A DNA stretch of 64,000 nucleotides from Tetragonia tetragonoides. Its lineage: Eukaryota > Streptophyta > Magnoliopsida > Caryophyllales > Aizoaceae. Below are positions 48,145-60,170 of the stretch, piece by piece. The notes below the pieces were generated by a model. That model saw only the letters and a list, made by a program, of their open reading frames with translations. It did no database searches and was not told the DNA's origin. The position numbers were made by a program, and so were the translations under genes. Position 1 is the first letter of the stretch, and every line of letters begins with the position of its first letter. The DNA lies in assembly GCA_038025085.1 (NCBI GenBank), contig CM076144.1, positions 20,839,501-20,903,500 of the forward strand, read 5' to 3'.

Positions 48145-49431
48145 TGTAGACGCCAAAAAAGCGTTTTCAGATTTCTTCGCAAAAGCCTGATGATGAAAGG
48201 AGTAATTTATAAACTAAACTGCTATTTTTGCTTTAATAGTTAAGATAAGGTCTCAGGTTTTTCTTCCAAACACTCCTTTATTCCACTTCACTCAAAAACC
48301 TCGTTCAAGAGCTATCCAACGACACGTCTCATGCCTCTTTCCGACTCCCGGTCGCCAAGTTGCGATTTAAGGGTAGAACCGTCTTTTACCGTTCAGGGGT
48401 AAAACGGTCTTTTTACATTTTTCGGAACAGTTAAATTCCTCCGAAAAATAAAAATGGACGCTGATAGCCACTCAAATGCTGATAGCCGTCAGCGGCCCTG
48501 GGATAAATACCAGCGGCGCTGACCAATTTCCCAAGGCTGCTACCGGTGCTGACCCTGCTTCTGGCCCGACTCTTTTTTCTGCCCAAATCCAATTTTCGGC
48601 TCCTTTTCAGCCGTCCAACCCTACTTCCTGCGCATATAAATACGACCCTCCAACCTCAGTTCAAAACACACAGTCTACAATTGACAACCTCTATTCTCAG
48701 TAGTATTGACTCTAAGCTTCTCCCTCTTTCTTCTAAAACATGAGATCTTGTTTTACTATTTTTGTCAAATATAGCCTACAGTTCAGGAATTGCTGAGGGC
48801 TCAAATTAAATTAATTGCCTAATTGTTTATTTTCTAGCAGTCATAATGTAGATATCATGCTAAGTAACGTTTTTATTGCTTCCTAAATATTTTCTGTATA
48901 GTCGTTGTAATGCTCAACTTGTCAAAACGAATGCATGTCTAAGCAATGGTTAAATAAATATTGTGATGCTTGTGGTGAACCAATTAATAGTCTAAGTCTA
49001 GGTTGTTAATCCGCTTTTGCATGGGAATTATGTCTTTAAATTATTAAGCAAACTTGACTTAGTAGAGACCGTCATAAAACAGGCGAGTTGGGTGCCTAAC
49101 ACCTTCTCATCTCGTACCTTTTCCCCCGAACCCTATATTCTTGACTACTCATATGTTCTATATGAGCGGGAGTCTTTCTAAAAACATGATTAGTTCACTT
49201 TTCGCGCTATTGGGTTGTCCATTCGGTTTGTCCCTTCGATAAAACGCCGATAGCAGATTTGTGACCTCTTTCATGGTTTTTATTTAATTCAAGTCTTTAC
49301 AAAAGCTTTTCTAACTCGATGGTCCCTTGAACTTATCTAAACCCCCAACTTACAAATTTTCTATACGGACGCACTCCGTGGAAACCAATACACATATAAA
49401 AAGGATTGGACAAAAATCGCGGGTCCTTACA
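48145..49431 (+). repeat. A3 5' LTR (family A)
   Basis: The LTR is 1287 bp, from TGTAGACGCC to GGTCCTTACA. The TATA box ATATAAATAC is at 48634-48643, with a palindrome cluster just upstream (48478-48552). U5 has the GGTGCCTAACACC block near 49090. Confidence 0.9.
48634..48643 (+). promoter_or_regulatory. A3 LTR TATA box
   Basis: ATATAAATAC, followed by cgaccctcc as in A2. It would start the sense transcript of A3. Confidence 0.65.
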
Positions 49432-49432
49432 G

Positions 49433-49450
49433 TGGAGACTTCACTGCGGA
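49433..49450 (+). other. A3 primer-binding site
   Basis: TGGAGACTTCACTGCGG directly follows the LTR and corresponds to the C1 and D2 sites. It proves that 48145-49431 is a 5' LTR. Confidence 0.7.
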
Positions 49451-50733
49451 TTTATTTAAGAGGGTGAGACTCGAAAGTCAAGTTTGTTTAATTGTTTAAT
49501 AACATGTTCCATATTTTTGCATCATTTGCATGTGCTTTTACACAACCTTTTGACCCTTATCGACCCTCGAGGAAGTTTGTGTCTCAACTCGTAGACAACC
49601 CATATATCTAAAGGAATATACAGTTGTCCTATCATACAAATCGACGCTTCCTCACCCATGACTCATCAATCTTTGTTGATGAAAAGAATTACAATCGATG
49701 CGTCGACCATCCGCCGAACGGAAACTATAATTTGTCGTGGTAACCTCACAGGAGCCAAAAGCCTCTAACCCACATTCGTGCATTCGCTTGCTTGTTGTGT
49801 ATGTGTCGTTGTAATGCCCGTCTGATCACATGTTTGCCTGTAAACTGCGTTATTATTATGCTTGCATGAATGCATGAATATCGTGATTATGTGCCAACAT
49901 GTACTTACGTGCTAGGAGCCTTTTTCTTTTATTTTTAGCTAGTTTCTAATGCCCGAAAATGGTGCGAGAATTCCAATTCGATGAACACCCATCATTTTCC
50001 CGATGATATATTCTAAAAAGTCATTGAACAAACTTCTAGGATCTTTTTTTTTAGTAAAAAAAAAGAGTCAGTCTTTCAGTTTTCCCTCTCCCTTTTTCCA
50101 TTTCTTTATTTTTCTTTTTTCTTTTGATGTAATTCAGATTCGGTAAAAAAAGAAAAGGAAAATCAAAAATCCAAAAAAATAATCGCCAAAAAAAAATCAA
50201 AAAAAGCCGCCGAACAAAAACAACATTCGAAAAAAATATAAAGAGACCGAAATTCTTTTATTATTTTTATTTTTTATCCCATTTTCCATTTTCTTTGAGT
50301 CTAGAAAAATAAAAATAGGATAGTCCATCTTTTTTTATTTTTCTTATTTTCGTTCATTGACTTTATTTTCCTTGGATATTAGGGAAATATTCGGGCATTT
50401 AGCTTAAGGACCTTTCCTTTTTAGGACAATGTGTTTCTCTATCTGTGGGTCAACTTTTTCTTAGATGAGATTCTCATAGTCTTTTTCATGTTACTAAGCG
50501 CTTCATGCTTCCTATTCAAGATAGGGAGTCCGAAGAAGAAAGAAAACCTTGAGAAAAGTTGGGCTCGGCCTTCGACAAGGCTGGTTCTTCTGCAGCCGTC
50601 GACACCACCAGGTTCTCGTTTACCTCCACCACCAGGTTCTCGTTTACCTCCACCACAAACAGCCTCGCCATAAATAAATTCACCCTCACTACATACCTTT
50701 TTCACCACACCTACCACCCCTCCCGACTTCGCA
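49451..50733 (+). other. A3 leader
   Basis: About 1.3 kb is A/T-rich with long A and T runs (50040-50350). Near 50607-50655 a 24-bp unit is repeated twice in tandem (ending CGTTTACCTCC). The part near 50520-50700 looks like the N-terminal coding part of gag in C1 but is out of frame. Confidence 0.55.
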
Positions 50734-51531
50734 ATGCCAAAGACTACAGATGAGAGACTGGATGAGCTCATGAGCGAGCTAGAAAGGGTACGACTCAAGG
50801 TTGAAGATATAGAGAGGAAAGAAGAAGAAGAGTCAAGGATCCCTTCCGATTCCGACTCTGAGGAAGAAGAGTCAGATGCCATGCTGGCTAAGATCACCTC
50901 TCTGCTCAAGAGTAGCGGCGTGATCCCCAACTATAATGCCAATGTAGGAAAGTTTGACACTTAGATCATGGGTAAGCTTCCTGCCAAGTTCTCTATGCCT
51001 GAAGTACCAACCTTCGCGGGAGTCGACAACCCACAGGACCACCTGAAATCCTTCACTACCGCTATGGCTGTAAGGGAAATTAACAAGAAACTCTATGCCC
51101 ATCTTTTTTCCCAGACCCTTGATACACATGCTCGACGATGGTTCTACTCCCTAGATCTGGAAAGCTACCCAACTTGGTCCGACTTTACCACTGTCTTCCT
51201 GGCGCGATACAAGGACAATGCTACTCTCCCCATCACTTTGAAGGAGCTTGAAATTACCACTCAAGAGAGGAATGAGGGATTCACTAAATTCCTCCGTCGA
51301 TGAAAATCCAAGATAGCTGAAATGGTAGAAAGACCCTTTGAAACTGAACAAATCAGGCATTTCATTAAAAACCTGCAACCAACCTATAAGAGTCACCTTC
51401 AATATCAGGCCATCAACTCATACCAACGTCTCTATGACGTCGGCATCCTCATTGAGGATGATCTCAACAAGCACAAGGACCAGGTCACCCCTAAGCCCTT
51501 CATTTATGGGAGAGACAAGAGGACAACTTGA
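50734..51531 (+). pseudogene. A3 gag, broken and shortened
   Basis: ATG 50734 opens a charged, coiled-coil-like N-terminus (MPKTTDERLDELMSELER). TAG at 50962 and TGA at 51301 interrupt a single frame that holds the gag domain (FSMPEVPTF, RRWFYSL, FLRR). At 51531 the frame stops. The expected zinc-knuckle part is missing here and the sequence jumps to the gag-protease spacer (IAGIWDSDEKD). A knuckle-bearing segment like the missing one appears after protease, at about 52860-53155. Confidence 0.8.
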
Positions 51532-51539
51532 AGATGCCT

Positions 51540-53155
51540 TGGGACTCGAGATTGCCGGAATATGGGACAGTGACGAGAAAGATGTATGGGAGGTCCAAAC
51601 CAGATCACCCATAGGAGTGGCCCACTTGACACGTTCCGGTCGTCATTATAGGCCACCAAACATCTACAATGACAGGATCCAACCTCCAGCTGAAGAAGAA
51701 GTGGAAGAAGCTCCCGCGAAAGACAAAGAATCTCCCATCACAGGCATCTAAAGAGAATCAAAGCCGACAACTCCATATGGCAACTCTTAGCCTCGTCCTA
51801 CGAACATCGCCAGGCCATTTTGGAAGCCTTGTCAAAAGTTTCGGTATCACCGGATATGAGGCATGACGAATTGGTCAGTCCGACCATTACCTTCTCCGAC
51901 AATGAACTACCTCCCGAAGGGTCTCACACAATAATGCTTTGTACTTGACTGTATTTGCCATGGGCAAGTATGTACCTATGACCCTAGTGGACAATGGATC
52001 TGCCGTGAATGTATGCCCGTTGAGAACCGCCGCAAAACTGGGCATCGATATCAATAATTTGGCTCACTCAGCACAAGGTCTGCGCGCTTATGACAACTCA
52101 AGTCGAAAGGTGCTTGGCACTATAACTATGAATGTTACCTCTGGGGCTATAGAGAAAATGGTCCAGTTTTATATGATGGATACTCCGGCCACTTTCAACT
52201 TGTTATTGGGGAGACCTTGGCTCCATGGTTTAAATGCTGTAGCCTCTACCCTCCACCAGAAAGTCAAGATGATGTTAGAGGGAGAAATTGTGGAAATCGA
52301 GACCAACCCCATCAAAGAAACTATTGAGAAGACTCCTATCTTGAAAATAGAACATGATAGCGAGGATATTGACCTCTGGGGATTCTCTCCCGAAGAAGTA
52401 GCCCTCATAGAGGAAGACACCAAATCTTACAACTCAAACAGTTCTCGGGAATTCGAGACCTATCCTTCTGAGGAAATAGAAGAGCCTGATGAGTTCGAAC
52501 AAATAATAGAAACCATTGAAGGGATTTCCATCTATGTGGCACACTACCACAATGCAATTCGGCAAATGAAGGAGAAAATTACTTCACTAGACCGACCTAC
52601 AGATTGTAACATTGTTTTGGCAAAAGGGGAAGCTTGTTTCCAACAGGATGAGATGTTTGGCCAGATGGTCAAGTATGGATACGCTCATCCGAGAAGACCT
52701 ACTTCTCAAATTCTTCCAAGGGACGGGAATCCCTATCTTCGGTGCATATATTGTGAAGCCAATGGGCATCATACCAACCAGTGCAGGCGCCCAAAAAGGG
52801 TGATCATCTCTTTCATCGATCGGGGAACCATGTGGTCTCCCAGTACGTGGGCTAGGAAAGGATGGCGACACATCGACAAGAAACAGTACACTCCACTGAA
52901 TGTCCCCATTGGGAACGTTATGAATGTCCTTATATGGACAGGAGACCTTAAGCCCGTGATCCCCACGACAACCTCCAGGAGATAAAAAAGGATAAAGATT
53001 TCTACTGCCGCTATCATCGAGTCTTCGGCCACTACACGGACGACTGCAACCGCCTAAAGGATGATATACAGAAAATCATAGACAGTGGGGAGATCCCGCT
53101 ACCTCTAAAGGAAGAGGAGGAGACCTGGAATTACTTGGTTACCCGCAGGAGCTAG
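51540..53155 (+). pseudogene. A3 protease region with displaced zinc knuckles
   Basis: A spacer ending HLTRSGRHYRPP is followed by a 348-codon open frame (51939-52985). It holds the retropepsin active site VDNGSAVNV near 51990 and NLLLGRPWLHG near 52200. Downstream are an acidic linker, a knuckle CIYCEANGHHTNQC near 52742 and, after a frameshift, CRYHRVFGHYTDDC near 53008-53050. In C1 the corresponding CEYHRGHGHDSEKC unit lies inside gag, before protease. A rearrangement has therefore moved the gag tail behind protease. Confidence 0.75.
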
Positions 53156-53575
53156 AGGAATCGAGTCTGAGTCCCCAAGTTTTGTCGAGTTAGGATCTTA
53201 GCTAAATCTTTAGGTTGAGTCTTGAATAGGGAATGTTCCCTTTATACTTTTATTTCTAAGTGTAGTTTCTTTTTGATGGGAATTAGAGACCCTCTTCTCT
53301 AAAGTCATGTGTGCTTATCTCTTTTTGCAAATCAATAAAAATTCCTCTTGCTCATTTCTTTCCTTGTTTGGCTATTGATAAATCCAATGAACACAAAGTT
53401 GCACAAATCATTAACTAATCAGTTTAAGCAATGTAAGTAAACTTCCCAAAGCAAGAATGCAGATTTTCACTTTTACAGGAATTTGAGTGGCTGAACTCTC
53501 TCAACAATGCCGCTCCACAAAGAAGAAGCGAGCCAGCCTTTTGCAACAACCTCGACAGAGAAATGACTTTGGCTC
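53156..53575 (+). other. A3 gap where RT and RNase H should be
   Basis: About 400 bp separate the protease block from integrase. The stretch contains AATCAATAAAAATTCC near 53328, like a poly(A) signal, and a T-rich run ending CACTTTTACAG near 53480, like a splice acceptor. No RT or RNase H motif is present. Confidence 0.6.
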
Positions 53576-54816
53576 CAATCAAAGAGGATCCTTGGTAGCA
53601 AGACGTCTTCAACTACATCATTAAAGGAATATACCCTCAAGATGCACCACTAAGAGCTCAACAGGCCATCCGTCTCTTAGCGGCGCAATACATAGAATAC
53701 AAGGGGGTTCTGTACAGAAAGTCCCAAAACGGGGTCAACCTCAGATGCGTGAACTCCGAATAAGCTGCAGAGATTATAGACGAGGTACACAATGATGTGT
53801 GCGGCCCACACATGAATGGTCGAATGCTCTCTAGAAAGATCCTATGGTTGGGATACTACTGGACTACTATGGAAAGAGATTGCTACGACTATGTCAAGAA
53901 GTGCAAGAAGTGTCAGATATATGCCAACCTGCAACATATGCCGCCCTCAATGTTCCACAACTTCACATCCCCGTGGCCATTTTCCGCATGGGGAATATAT
54001 ATCATCGGTGAGATCACCCCAAAGGGCTCAGGAGGACATGAATACATCCTAGTAGCCATAGACTATTTTACCAAATGGGTCAAAGCCCGATCCTATGCCG
54101 TCCTTACCTCCAAACAACTGTCCAAATTCATAAGGAACAACATCATTTGCCGATACGGCGTTCCGCATGAAATTGTTAGTGACCATGGATCCCACTTCAA
54201 AGCCGAAACAGCCACCCTCCTCAAAAGCTACAAAATCCAGCACCACAAATCATCCCCTTACCGTCCCCAAACCAATGGCGCAGTGGAAGCCGCCAACAAA
54301 AACCTCAAAACTATCATTGAAAAGATGATAGAAAACTACAAGGATTGGCCCATCAAACTCCCATTTGCCATTTGGGGATATAGGATATCCATAAGATCCT
54401 CTACGGGAGCAACACCTTATTCCCTAGTCTATGGAATGGAAGCAGTTCTACCCATAGAAGTCCAACTACCCTCCATGCGCATAGCCTTAGAAGGAGAAAT
54501 TCCCGAAACCCAATGGTTACAAGCCCGCTACGAAGAGCTCATGTTCACGGATGAAAGACGCCTACGGGCCCTAGACCATTCCCACATGTACCAACAACGC
54601 ATGGCAAGAGCATTCAACAAAAAGATTCGACCGTGGAATTTAAGGGAAGGGGACTTAGTTTGGAAAGAATTACGTGCCCCAGTTACCGACCCCAGAGGCA
54701 AATTTCGACCCAACTATCATCAAAGACATTCTATCAGGAGGCGCAGTCATGGATATTGATGGTGTCGAGTTCAGTCAGCTCACCAATATGGACCAACTGA
54801 AGAAGTGTTACGTCTA
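53576..54816 (+). pseudogene. A3 integrase, first catalytic Asp lost
   Basis: A long frame with stops near 53600 and 53760 holds the N-terminal zinc finger (EVHNDVCGPHMNG, CKKCQ), the core and the C-terminus. The core motifs are GIYIIG, IVSDHGSHF and NGAVEAANK. The first should be GxDxIG: codon 53998-54000 is TAT (Tyr) where Asp belongs. The second Asp and the Glu remain. A frameshift near 54716 breaks the end, which resumes with GGAVMDIDGVEF and stops at 54816. It would have joined cDNA to the target. Confidence 0.85.
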
Positions 54817-55194
54817 AAAACAAAATCCGAAAAAAAAAAGAGACGTTCACAACTTGAACGAACTACGTTTGCCTGATTCCACACTGGATACGTAGGTAAC
54901 CCTTTTAAGGGGCTCGGCCAAAATGAATCCAAAATTCCTTTCAACTCATTCAAAAGGGATAATCTTTAATCAAACTGAACAAATAAGCTTACATTGCAAG
55001 AATTAAACTTCCTAAGGTTACAAAAAAATAATAATAAAGTAACTATGAGGGTTTAAGCTACACAAATTCCTATTATTATTATTTTTTTAAAACTAGACTT
55101 GCTTTCTTAGAAAACTACTTTATCCTTCTTCTCATTAGAAGGCTTCGTTGAAGAGTTCTTCTTTGAAAGACCTTGGATTGAGGACGATCTATGA
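54817..55194. other. Spacer between A3 pol and the antisense genes
   Basis: A/T-rich, with several A runs and no ORF I can support. The tails of the sense pol and antisense genes face each other here. Confidence 0.5.
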
Positions 55195-56506
55195 TCACTC
55201 CATTGAGCTGGGGGCTTTGCCTCTTTTCAGTACATGATAGCCTCCCATTTGAGGCCCTTCCTTTCTTTTCTTGCTTGCTGTTTTTGAGTCATACTTAGGC
55301 TTTAGTTGGTCCCACTCCTCATAACGAAGGGCTCGTCTCGCTTCTCCATCACCGCAGGAAAGCCAGTTCAGATAGGTCTCAGAAACAATGAGTTGGGGCA
55401 ATCACCCGAGGTACAGTCCAGCGGTCCCGGCTACGCCAGTACTTTCCCCAATCCGTAGCAAACTCAGTGGTGAAAGCTAGAATATATAGTTGGTCTCGTA
55501 GTTTCCTGACGAGGAATAACCTGCTTCAACCCATATTGCCTCATGACCCTAGAGGGGAACAAGAAAGTGGTCCTGTACAAACCCAGTATGGTAGTATGAA
55601 GAACCAAATTGTCACAAGCCAGTAAGGAGGTCAAGTTCCACCAAGACACATGCCAACGGATAACAGGCCCCGCATGGAAAAAGGCATCCCATTTAGCAAG
55701 GGAATTTTCAGAATATAGCCTTTTCCTAACCAAGAAGCTAGCGGCGGTATAGGTTTTCTTCGACCAAGCCCGAGGAACACGAGCTATCATATTATCTAGC
55801 GATTCTATTAGCCTCAGTTGCTCACATAACCAAATTTGAAGCAGCATGGGGCTGCCAGAAAAAGCTTCATGAGGAGAAATTTTCAATCTGTCAAGCCCGA
55901 TAAATGCAAAGGAGAATGCCCTTCAACCATTTAATTAACCACTCCCAGCAACGAGGCTCTGCCCAAGTTAGGAGATTCTGCATTAGCAAACAATAGGCGG
56001 TTCAACAGGCAAAGTACAAAAGCCTGACGGCGACAACGCTTTTATATTGCATTCTTTTCAGAAGAAATAGCAAATTTTTCGCAGAGTTAAACCAAGTCCA
56101 CATCGACACCAAGAACCATGCTTTTGGCTTCTGCAGATGACAACCCCAAGGATTTCTTGTACGGATCCCTAAATCCATCTCTCACATAAGACATAGCTAG
56201 GGGAAGAACATCAGGCATATTAGTGATCGCAGCAAATTCTTCAACTAAAGGGCATAATTAAGAGTTACCAAAACGGAAAACAAGCAGGTTAGGGTCCCAA
56301 TAATTCAGAGCGGATCGAAGAAGGGGCCACAATATTTTTGTTGGTCTTAAGGTCAGCAAGGTAGAGACATGGAACGGAGCTAGTTCAAGTTTATCTTCTA
56401 CGGTCAGATTTTTGCACCAGGCATCGAACAGGTTTTCAAAGGATTTCACCATGATAGAAGATTTGGGAAATTTGGGAGAGCTAAGGTCTAAAAAGTGATA
56501 CAACAT
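55195..56506 (-). pseudogene. A3 antisense gene 1, PMD/DUF7745-like, broken
   Basis: From ATG 56506 (MLYHFLDLSSPKF) the minus strand reads a protein of the kind found as an extra gene in Tat elements: NYWDPNLLVFRFGN near 56290, then PLVEEFAAI after a stop, MSYVRDGFRDPYKK near 56180, and open pieces 55886-55464 (WLCEQLRLIESL, TSLLACDNLVL) and 55401-55195. It has several stops and frameshifts. It has its own TATA box (56524-56535) and palindrome cluster (56585-56665). The family match is from memory of such proteins; the function is unknown. Confidence 0.6.
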
Positions 56507-56523
56507 CAACTATCTCGTAAATC

Positions 56524-56535
56524 CTATTTATAGGC
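56524..56535 (-). promoter_or_regulatory. TATA box of A3 antisense gene 1
   Basis: The minus strand reads GCCTATAAATAGG about 20-30 bp before the ATG at 56506. The spacing leaves a very short leader, so the true start may be the downstream MVKSFENLF. Confidence 0.55.
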
Positions 56536-56584
56536 AAAAACGCGGGCGAAGTAAGCCAGAAATCCACAAAGAAGCCCAAATCAG

Positions 56585-56665
56585 AGCCGTCAACGGCCCT
56601 GGTCAGCGCCGCTAGCGGCCTTGACCAGCGCCGCTAGCAGCCCAGCCCAGCGCCGCTAGCGGCCC
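56585..56665. promoter_or_regulatory. Triple GCCGCTAGCGGC cluster upstream of antisense gene 1
   Basis: Three units of (C/G)AGCGCCGCTAGCGGCC stand in a row; the middle one is GCCGCTAGCAGCC. The core GCCGCTAGCGGC is a perfect palindrome. The cluster lies 50-130 bp upstream of the antisense TATA box. Confidence 0.6.
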
Positions 56666-56699
56666 AGACCCTGGCCCGGTCCGAAATTTTCCTCTCGCT

Positions 56700-57248
56700 C
56701 CAGCTCGCCCCATTGAACTGGTATGCCCGATTTAAGCCCAATTTTGATACCCGCGCAGAATTACAAAACCCGAGACTCTCTTAGTTTTATCTTTTTCAAT
56801 TTTTTCTTTTTTATTATTTTTTTTCCTTTTTTTTAGGGGGTATAATATGTGTAATTTTTGCTTTTTCTTGCAATTTTTACCTTTTTTCTTTATTTTATTT
56901 CCTAAATTATGGCTTTTCCTACTGCATAAAACATTGCACACTTAGATATCAGACGGGCATAATCGAGTCATCATATCACATCATACATATCATAAAAAAT
57001 GCATAAAAACAGGAGTTCAAAATCTCAAGGTCAATGTCTACAAGGAGATCCAACAACGCTCAGCCAGAGTCGTCATCACCGTTGCTGTCAGTCTCATCAT
57101 CAACGGACAGCCCCCGATCGTAGTTCCCAGTTGAATAGTGGAGAGAAGAGCTATATATGGGCCTGCTGTTTTCGGGCCTCATGTCCCGCCCATCATATGC
57201 TGGTGCACGCATAGAGGTACGTGCCGGAAACCCCGCGGCAAAGAAACT
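56700..57248. other. Interval between the two A3 antisense genes
   Basis: A T-rich tract (56780-56900) is followed by the region downstream of antisense gene 2. No supported ORF is seen. Confidence 0.5.
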
Positions 57249-59820
57249 CTATGTGGCCTGACTGGCGAAATCCATAGCCATATCCTGATGTGAGGGCCCA
57301 GTATGAGGCACATCCCATCCAGGGGCGTTCGCCCAACCTCCGACCATGGGGGTAACAATGGGTCTGCTATCAAGAGAAGGCTGGAAACCCACAGGGGAAA
57401 ACATCTCGGGAATATACGGCACAGAAGGTCCGGGCGTCTCATCAACAGGAGGCCTGGTCACAGCTAGAGGAGGTGAACGAGCAACAGACGGTCTGCGCGC
57501 CAAAGAGGCCCTTGCAGCAGAAGAATGTTGAGGCCCCACCGAAGACGAAGACTAGGACATCTGCAGACAATCAAGATCGAGATGTTAAGTTAAGCACTTC
57601 ACTTAGCTAAACAAAAAGATAAAAGTCTACTTACATCGACGGTCTTGGACCGAGAATTCTTCCCCTTACCTATTACTCGACCATAGCCTTTCTTCAGGTG
57701 ATGGATGAGCTTGAAGATCTGAGAGGTCTGCTCCGGGTTCAACCACAAAAAAGAGAGAGCCATAAAATAGAGTCAACACTCAAAAGCAAACACAAACACA
57801 AGAAGGGATAAAAAGGAGCTTACCCCCGTACAACCATCAGGCACGGGCAAGCCCTCCACAGCCTCTCCGTCAGCCATATGAAGAGGGAACTCCTCTAATA
57901 TGCGTCCCCCACTCTCCCCAATGTACCTCACCTCATTGGTCGGCAAGGTCACACTTGGGGGCTGACCCCAAGGAACTCTAGAATGAGACCTCCTAGGACC
58001 CTGAGGAGCTAGACGATCCGCCTGCAAGACACAAGAAGTCATTATATCACACATATAGCTAAAAAGATGCAGAAGAGTTTCTTACCTCAGAAGTAAGGTC
58101 TGGCATCAAGCGATCCAAGCAATAGGCCAGGTACACGGCCGTGCGGTCCAAGCCAACAACCTCTTGCATAAGAAACTCCGTGGCCGCCATGCCACGGATC
58201 ACGACTCCCATGTCCCGCACACTCAGACCACGCAGATAGAACATGGTCAAAGGAGGATCCTCCGGAACCAGGTGACTACCCAGGTAGGGATAGACCAGCT
58301 CAGTCAAACGGTCCCCCAGGTACCATACAAAGCCCAATGGCCCCTCAAAAACCACCCGCAGAGAAGACACTCTAAAGGACTCCAGGGTAATATGGGGTGA
58401 AACCCCAGGGATACCATCAAAAGCGGACCATGACACCTTCAGGTTAGTAGTTCAAAAGTTCATTCACACCAAATGGACCAGCAAGAAAAATGCACAAGTC
58501 AACAACAACATACCATAGATGCGGCATGGCTCTCGAAGGTGGTTCGAAAATGCTCCAGAGAGGTAAACGAGTGATTACCCCTACCAATCCACCGTGAACC
58601 TAATGGGAACATCCTTAAGCCATGATGGTGAGGACAGAAAGGCGGAAAATACTTAAAGAACCACAGCTGCCATACAAGCAAGAAAATAAGCTCCAAGTCC
58701 AAAAGCAAGCACGTGCAAAGGAAAAGAGAAAAAAATATGGGCCTACCTCCAGGATCCTCCATGGGCCCGAGATAGACGTCCTCTCACTCGTCTCCTTAGG
58801 CTTACAAGCCCGACGACACCATCTCACCAAGGAAGCATAAGCAGAAGCACCGAGGTTGTACTCATGAACCTTGGACAAATCCTCTAAGCATGTTAAGAAA
58901 CCGACTTGACATACGCTCTTCTTCTGAGCAAAGATGGTAGACCCCAACAAGCAAGCCAGGAAAATACGGGCTCTCTGCTCCTCAGTAAGCCCCTGCTCCG
59001 CCAAAGCCTTCCATAACCGCGCCAAAGAAACCTGATCCTTATCAAAGTGGACAGACACGAGTCCGTAAAGCTCAAGCAAACTATCACTCTGTCGCCAAAA
59101 TTTGGCGTCATACCGAATACGACGCCCTCTAAAGGATAGCTCCGCCAGCACAGCAAACTGATAAGGGGTGGGGAACATCTCTCCTACAGGTATATGAAAA
59201 GTGTTCGTGGAATCCCAAAACCTCTCCAATAACCCCCTGGCAATGATCCTAGAATCCCACGAGTGACAAGCAGGGATAACAGTCAGGAAATAGTCCAAAC
59301 CCGAACCCAGTACCAAGTTCCTAGACTCTACTGAAAAGGTCTCCAACATCATAGCCCAATGGGAGGTAACCCCATGAGCCTGCAACAAGACACCAACACC
59401 CTAGCCAACAAACAAATTTTCCTCAACACCCCATACACTACAAATACAGCTAAAATAATTGTACACAAATTATATGCAGCTGACCACCAATCCAGTACAA
59501 GTCCCAATTTGTTCGTGTGCCGAAGCACTAACAGTTCCAGTTTTCAGTTAAAATATACTGAACTGGAAAAAAAAGAGGAAAATCAGAAAACATACCAGCT
59601 CCAAGTTAGACAGATGCCTCTGCCTATCCGGTAATAGAACACTGCAGTTCCAAACCCCAGCCGGGCGCCAGTCCAGCCGCATGAAAGAATCCTGGTACAG
59701 CCGAGCTCCATCCGCGTGACTAGTCGGAGGTGCTCTAGTAGAAGGTAACCCAGTGCGGAAAAGGCTCCGGTCATGCTCCTCCTCACTCATGGGACGTTTT
59801 CCCTTATCCACCGGAGCCAT
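57249..59820 (-). pseudogene. A3 antisense gene 2: seven-exon plant-mobile-domain gene
   Basis: Exons by splice signals and open frame: 59820-59596, 59379-58747, 58666-58514, 58436-58086, 58021-57824, 57727-57635, 57560-57249. Introns are GT-AG, and every internal exon length is a multiple of three, so all introns are phase 0. The product would be about 654 residues. PMD blocks: ERFWDSTNTFHIPVGEM (exon 2), FLACLLGSTIFAQKK, and WFFKYFPPF (exon 3); the tail (exon 7) is Pro/Ser-rich. The one lesion is TAG at 57552-57554, the third codon of exon 7; without the tail the protein is still about 550 residues. PMD proteins MAIL1 and MAIN act in host gene and transposon silencing, so an element-borne PMD may counter or mimic them (inference). 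Confidence 0.75.
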
Positions 59821-60111
59821 GGTAACACAATGAAGCTTTCTCTCTCTACAAGTGGGAAATAAAAGTTTCAGATTCACAAAGAGCAAGCACCCATTCAACA
59901 ATGCAACCCAAAATTCAGCAACTAGGTGGAAAAATAAGCAAGTTCAAGAGAAAAACCGAAGAAATCGGTCAAAAATGGACTTACCTCAAGCAAAGTGGAG
60001 GTCAACAATGGAGGAAGCTCTCAAAAATGGCTCTCGACAATGAAGAGGAAGAAGGCACGCGAAAAAAAAAAAAAGAGAAGCGCCGAAGTGCTTTTACTTG
60101 GCTCAAGCCCA

Positions 60112-60170
60112 GAGCCGCTAGCGGCCCTGCAGACCTGCACGTGCGGGCCCCTCTGCTGTCATACGACCCC
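60112..60170. promoter_or_regulatory. GC palindrome upstream of antisense gene 2
   Basis: AGAGCCGCTAGCGGCCCTG lies about 300 bp upstream of the ATG at 59820, matching 7205-7265 in A1. Confidence 0.5.

Noticed and set aside
48145..49431. Solo LTR
   Set aside because: A primer-binding site and gag follow, and a matching 3' LTR start exists at 61215.
50439..50930. 163-codon minus-strand Ser-rich ORF
   Set aside because: It is the reverse of the acidic and coiled-coil gag N-terminus of A3. Poly-Ser arises from Asp/Glu codons read backwards.
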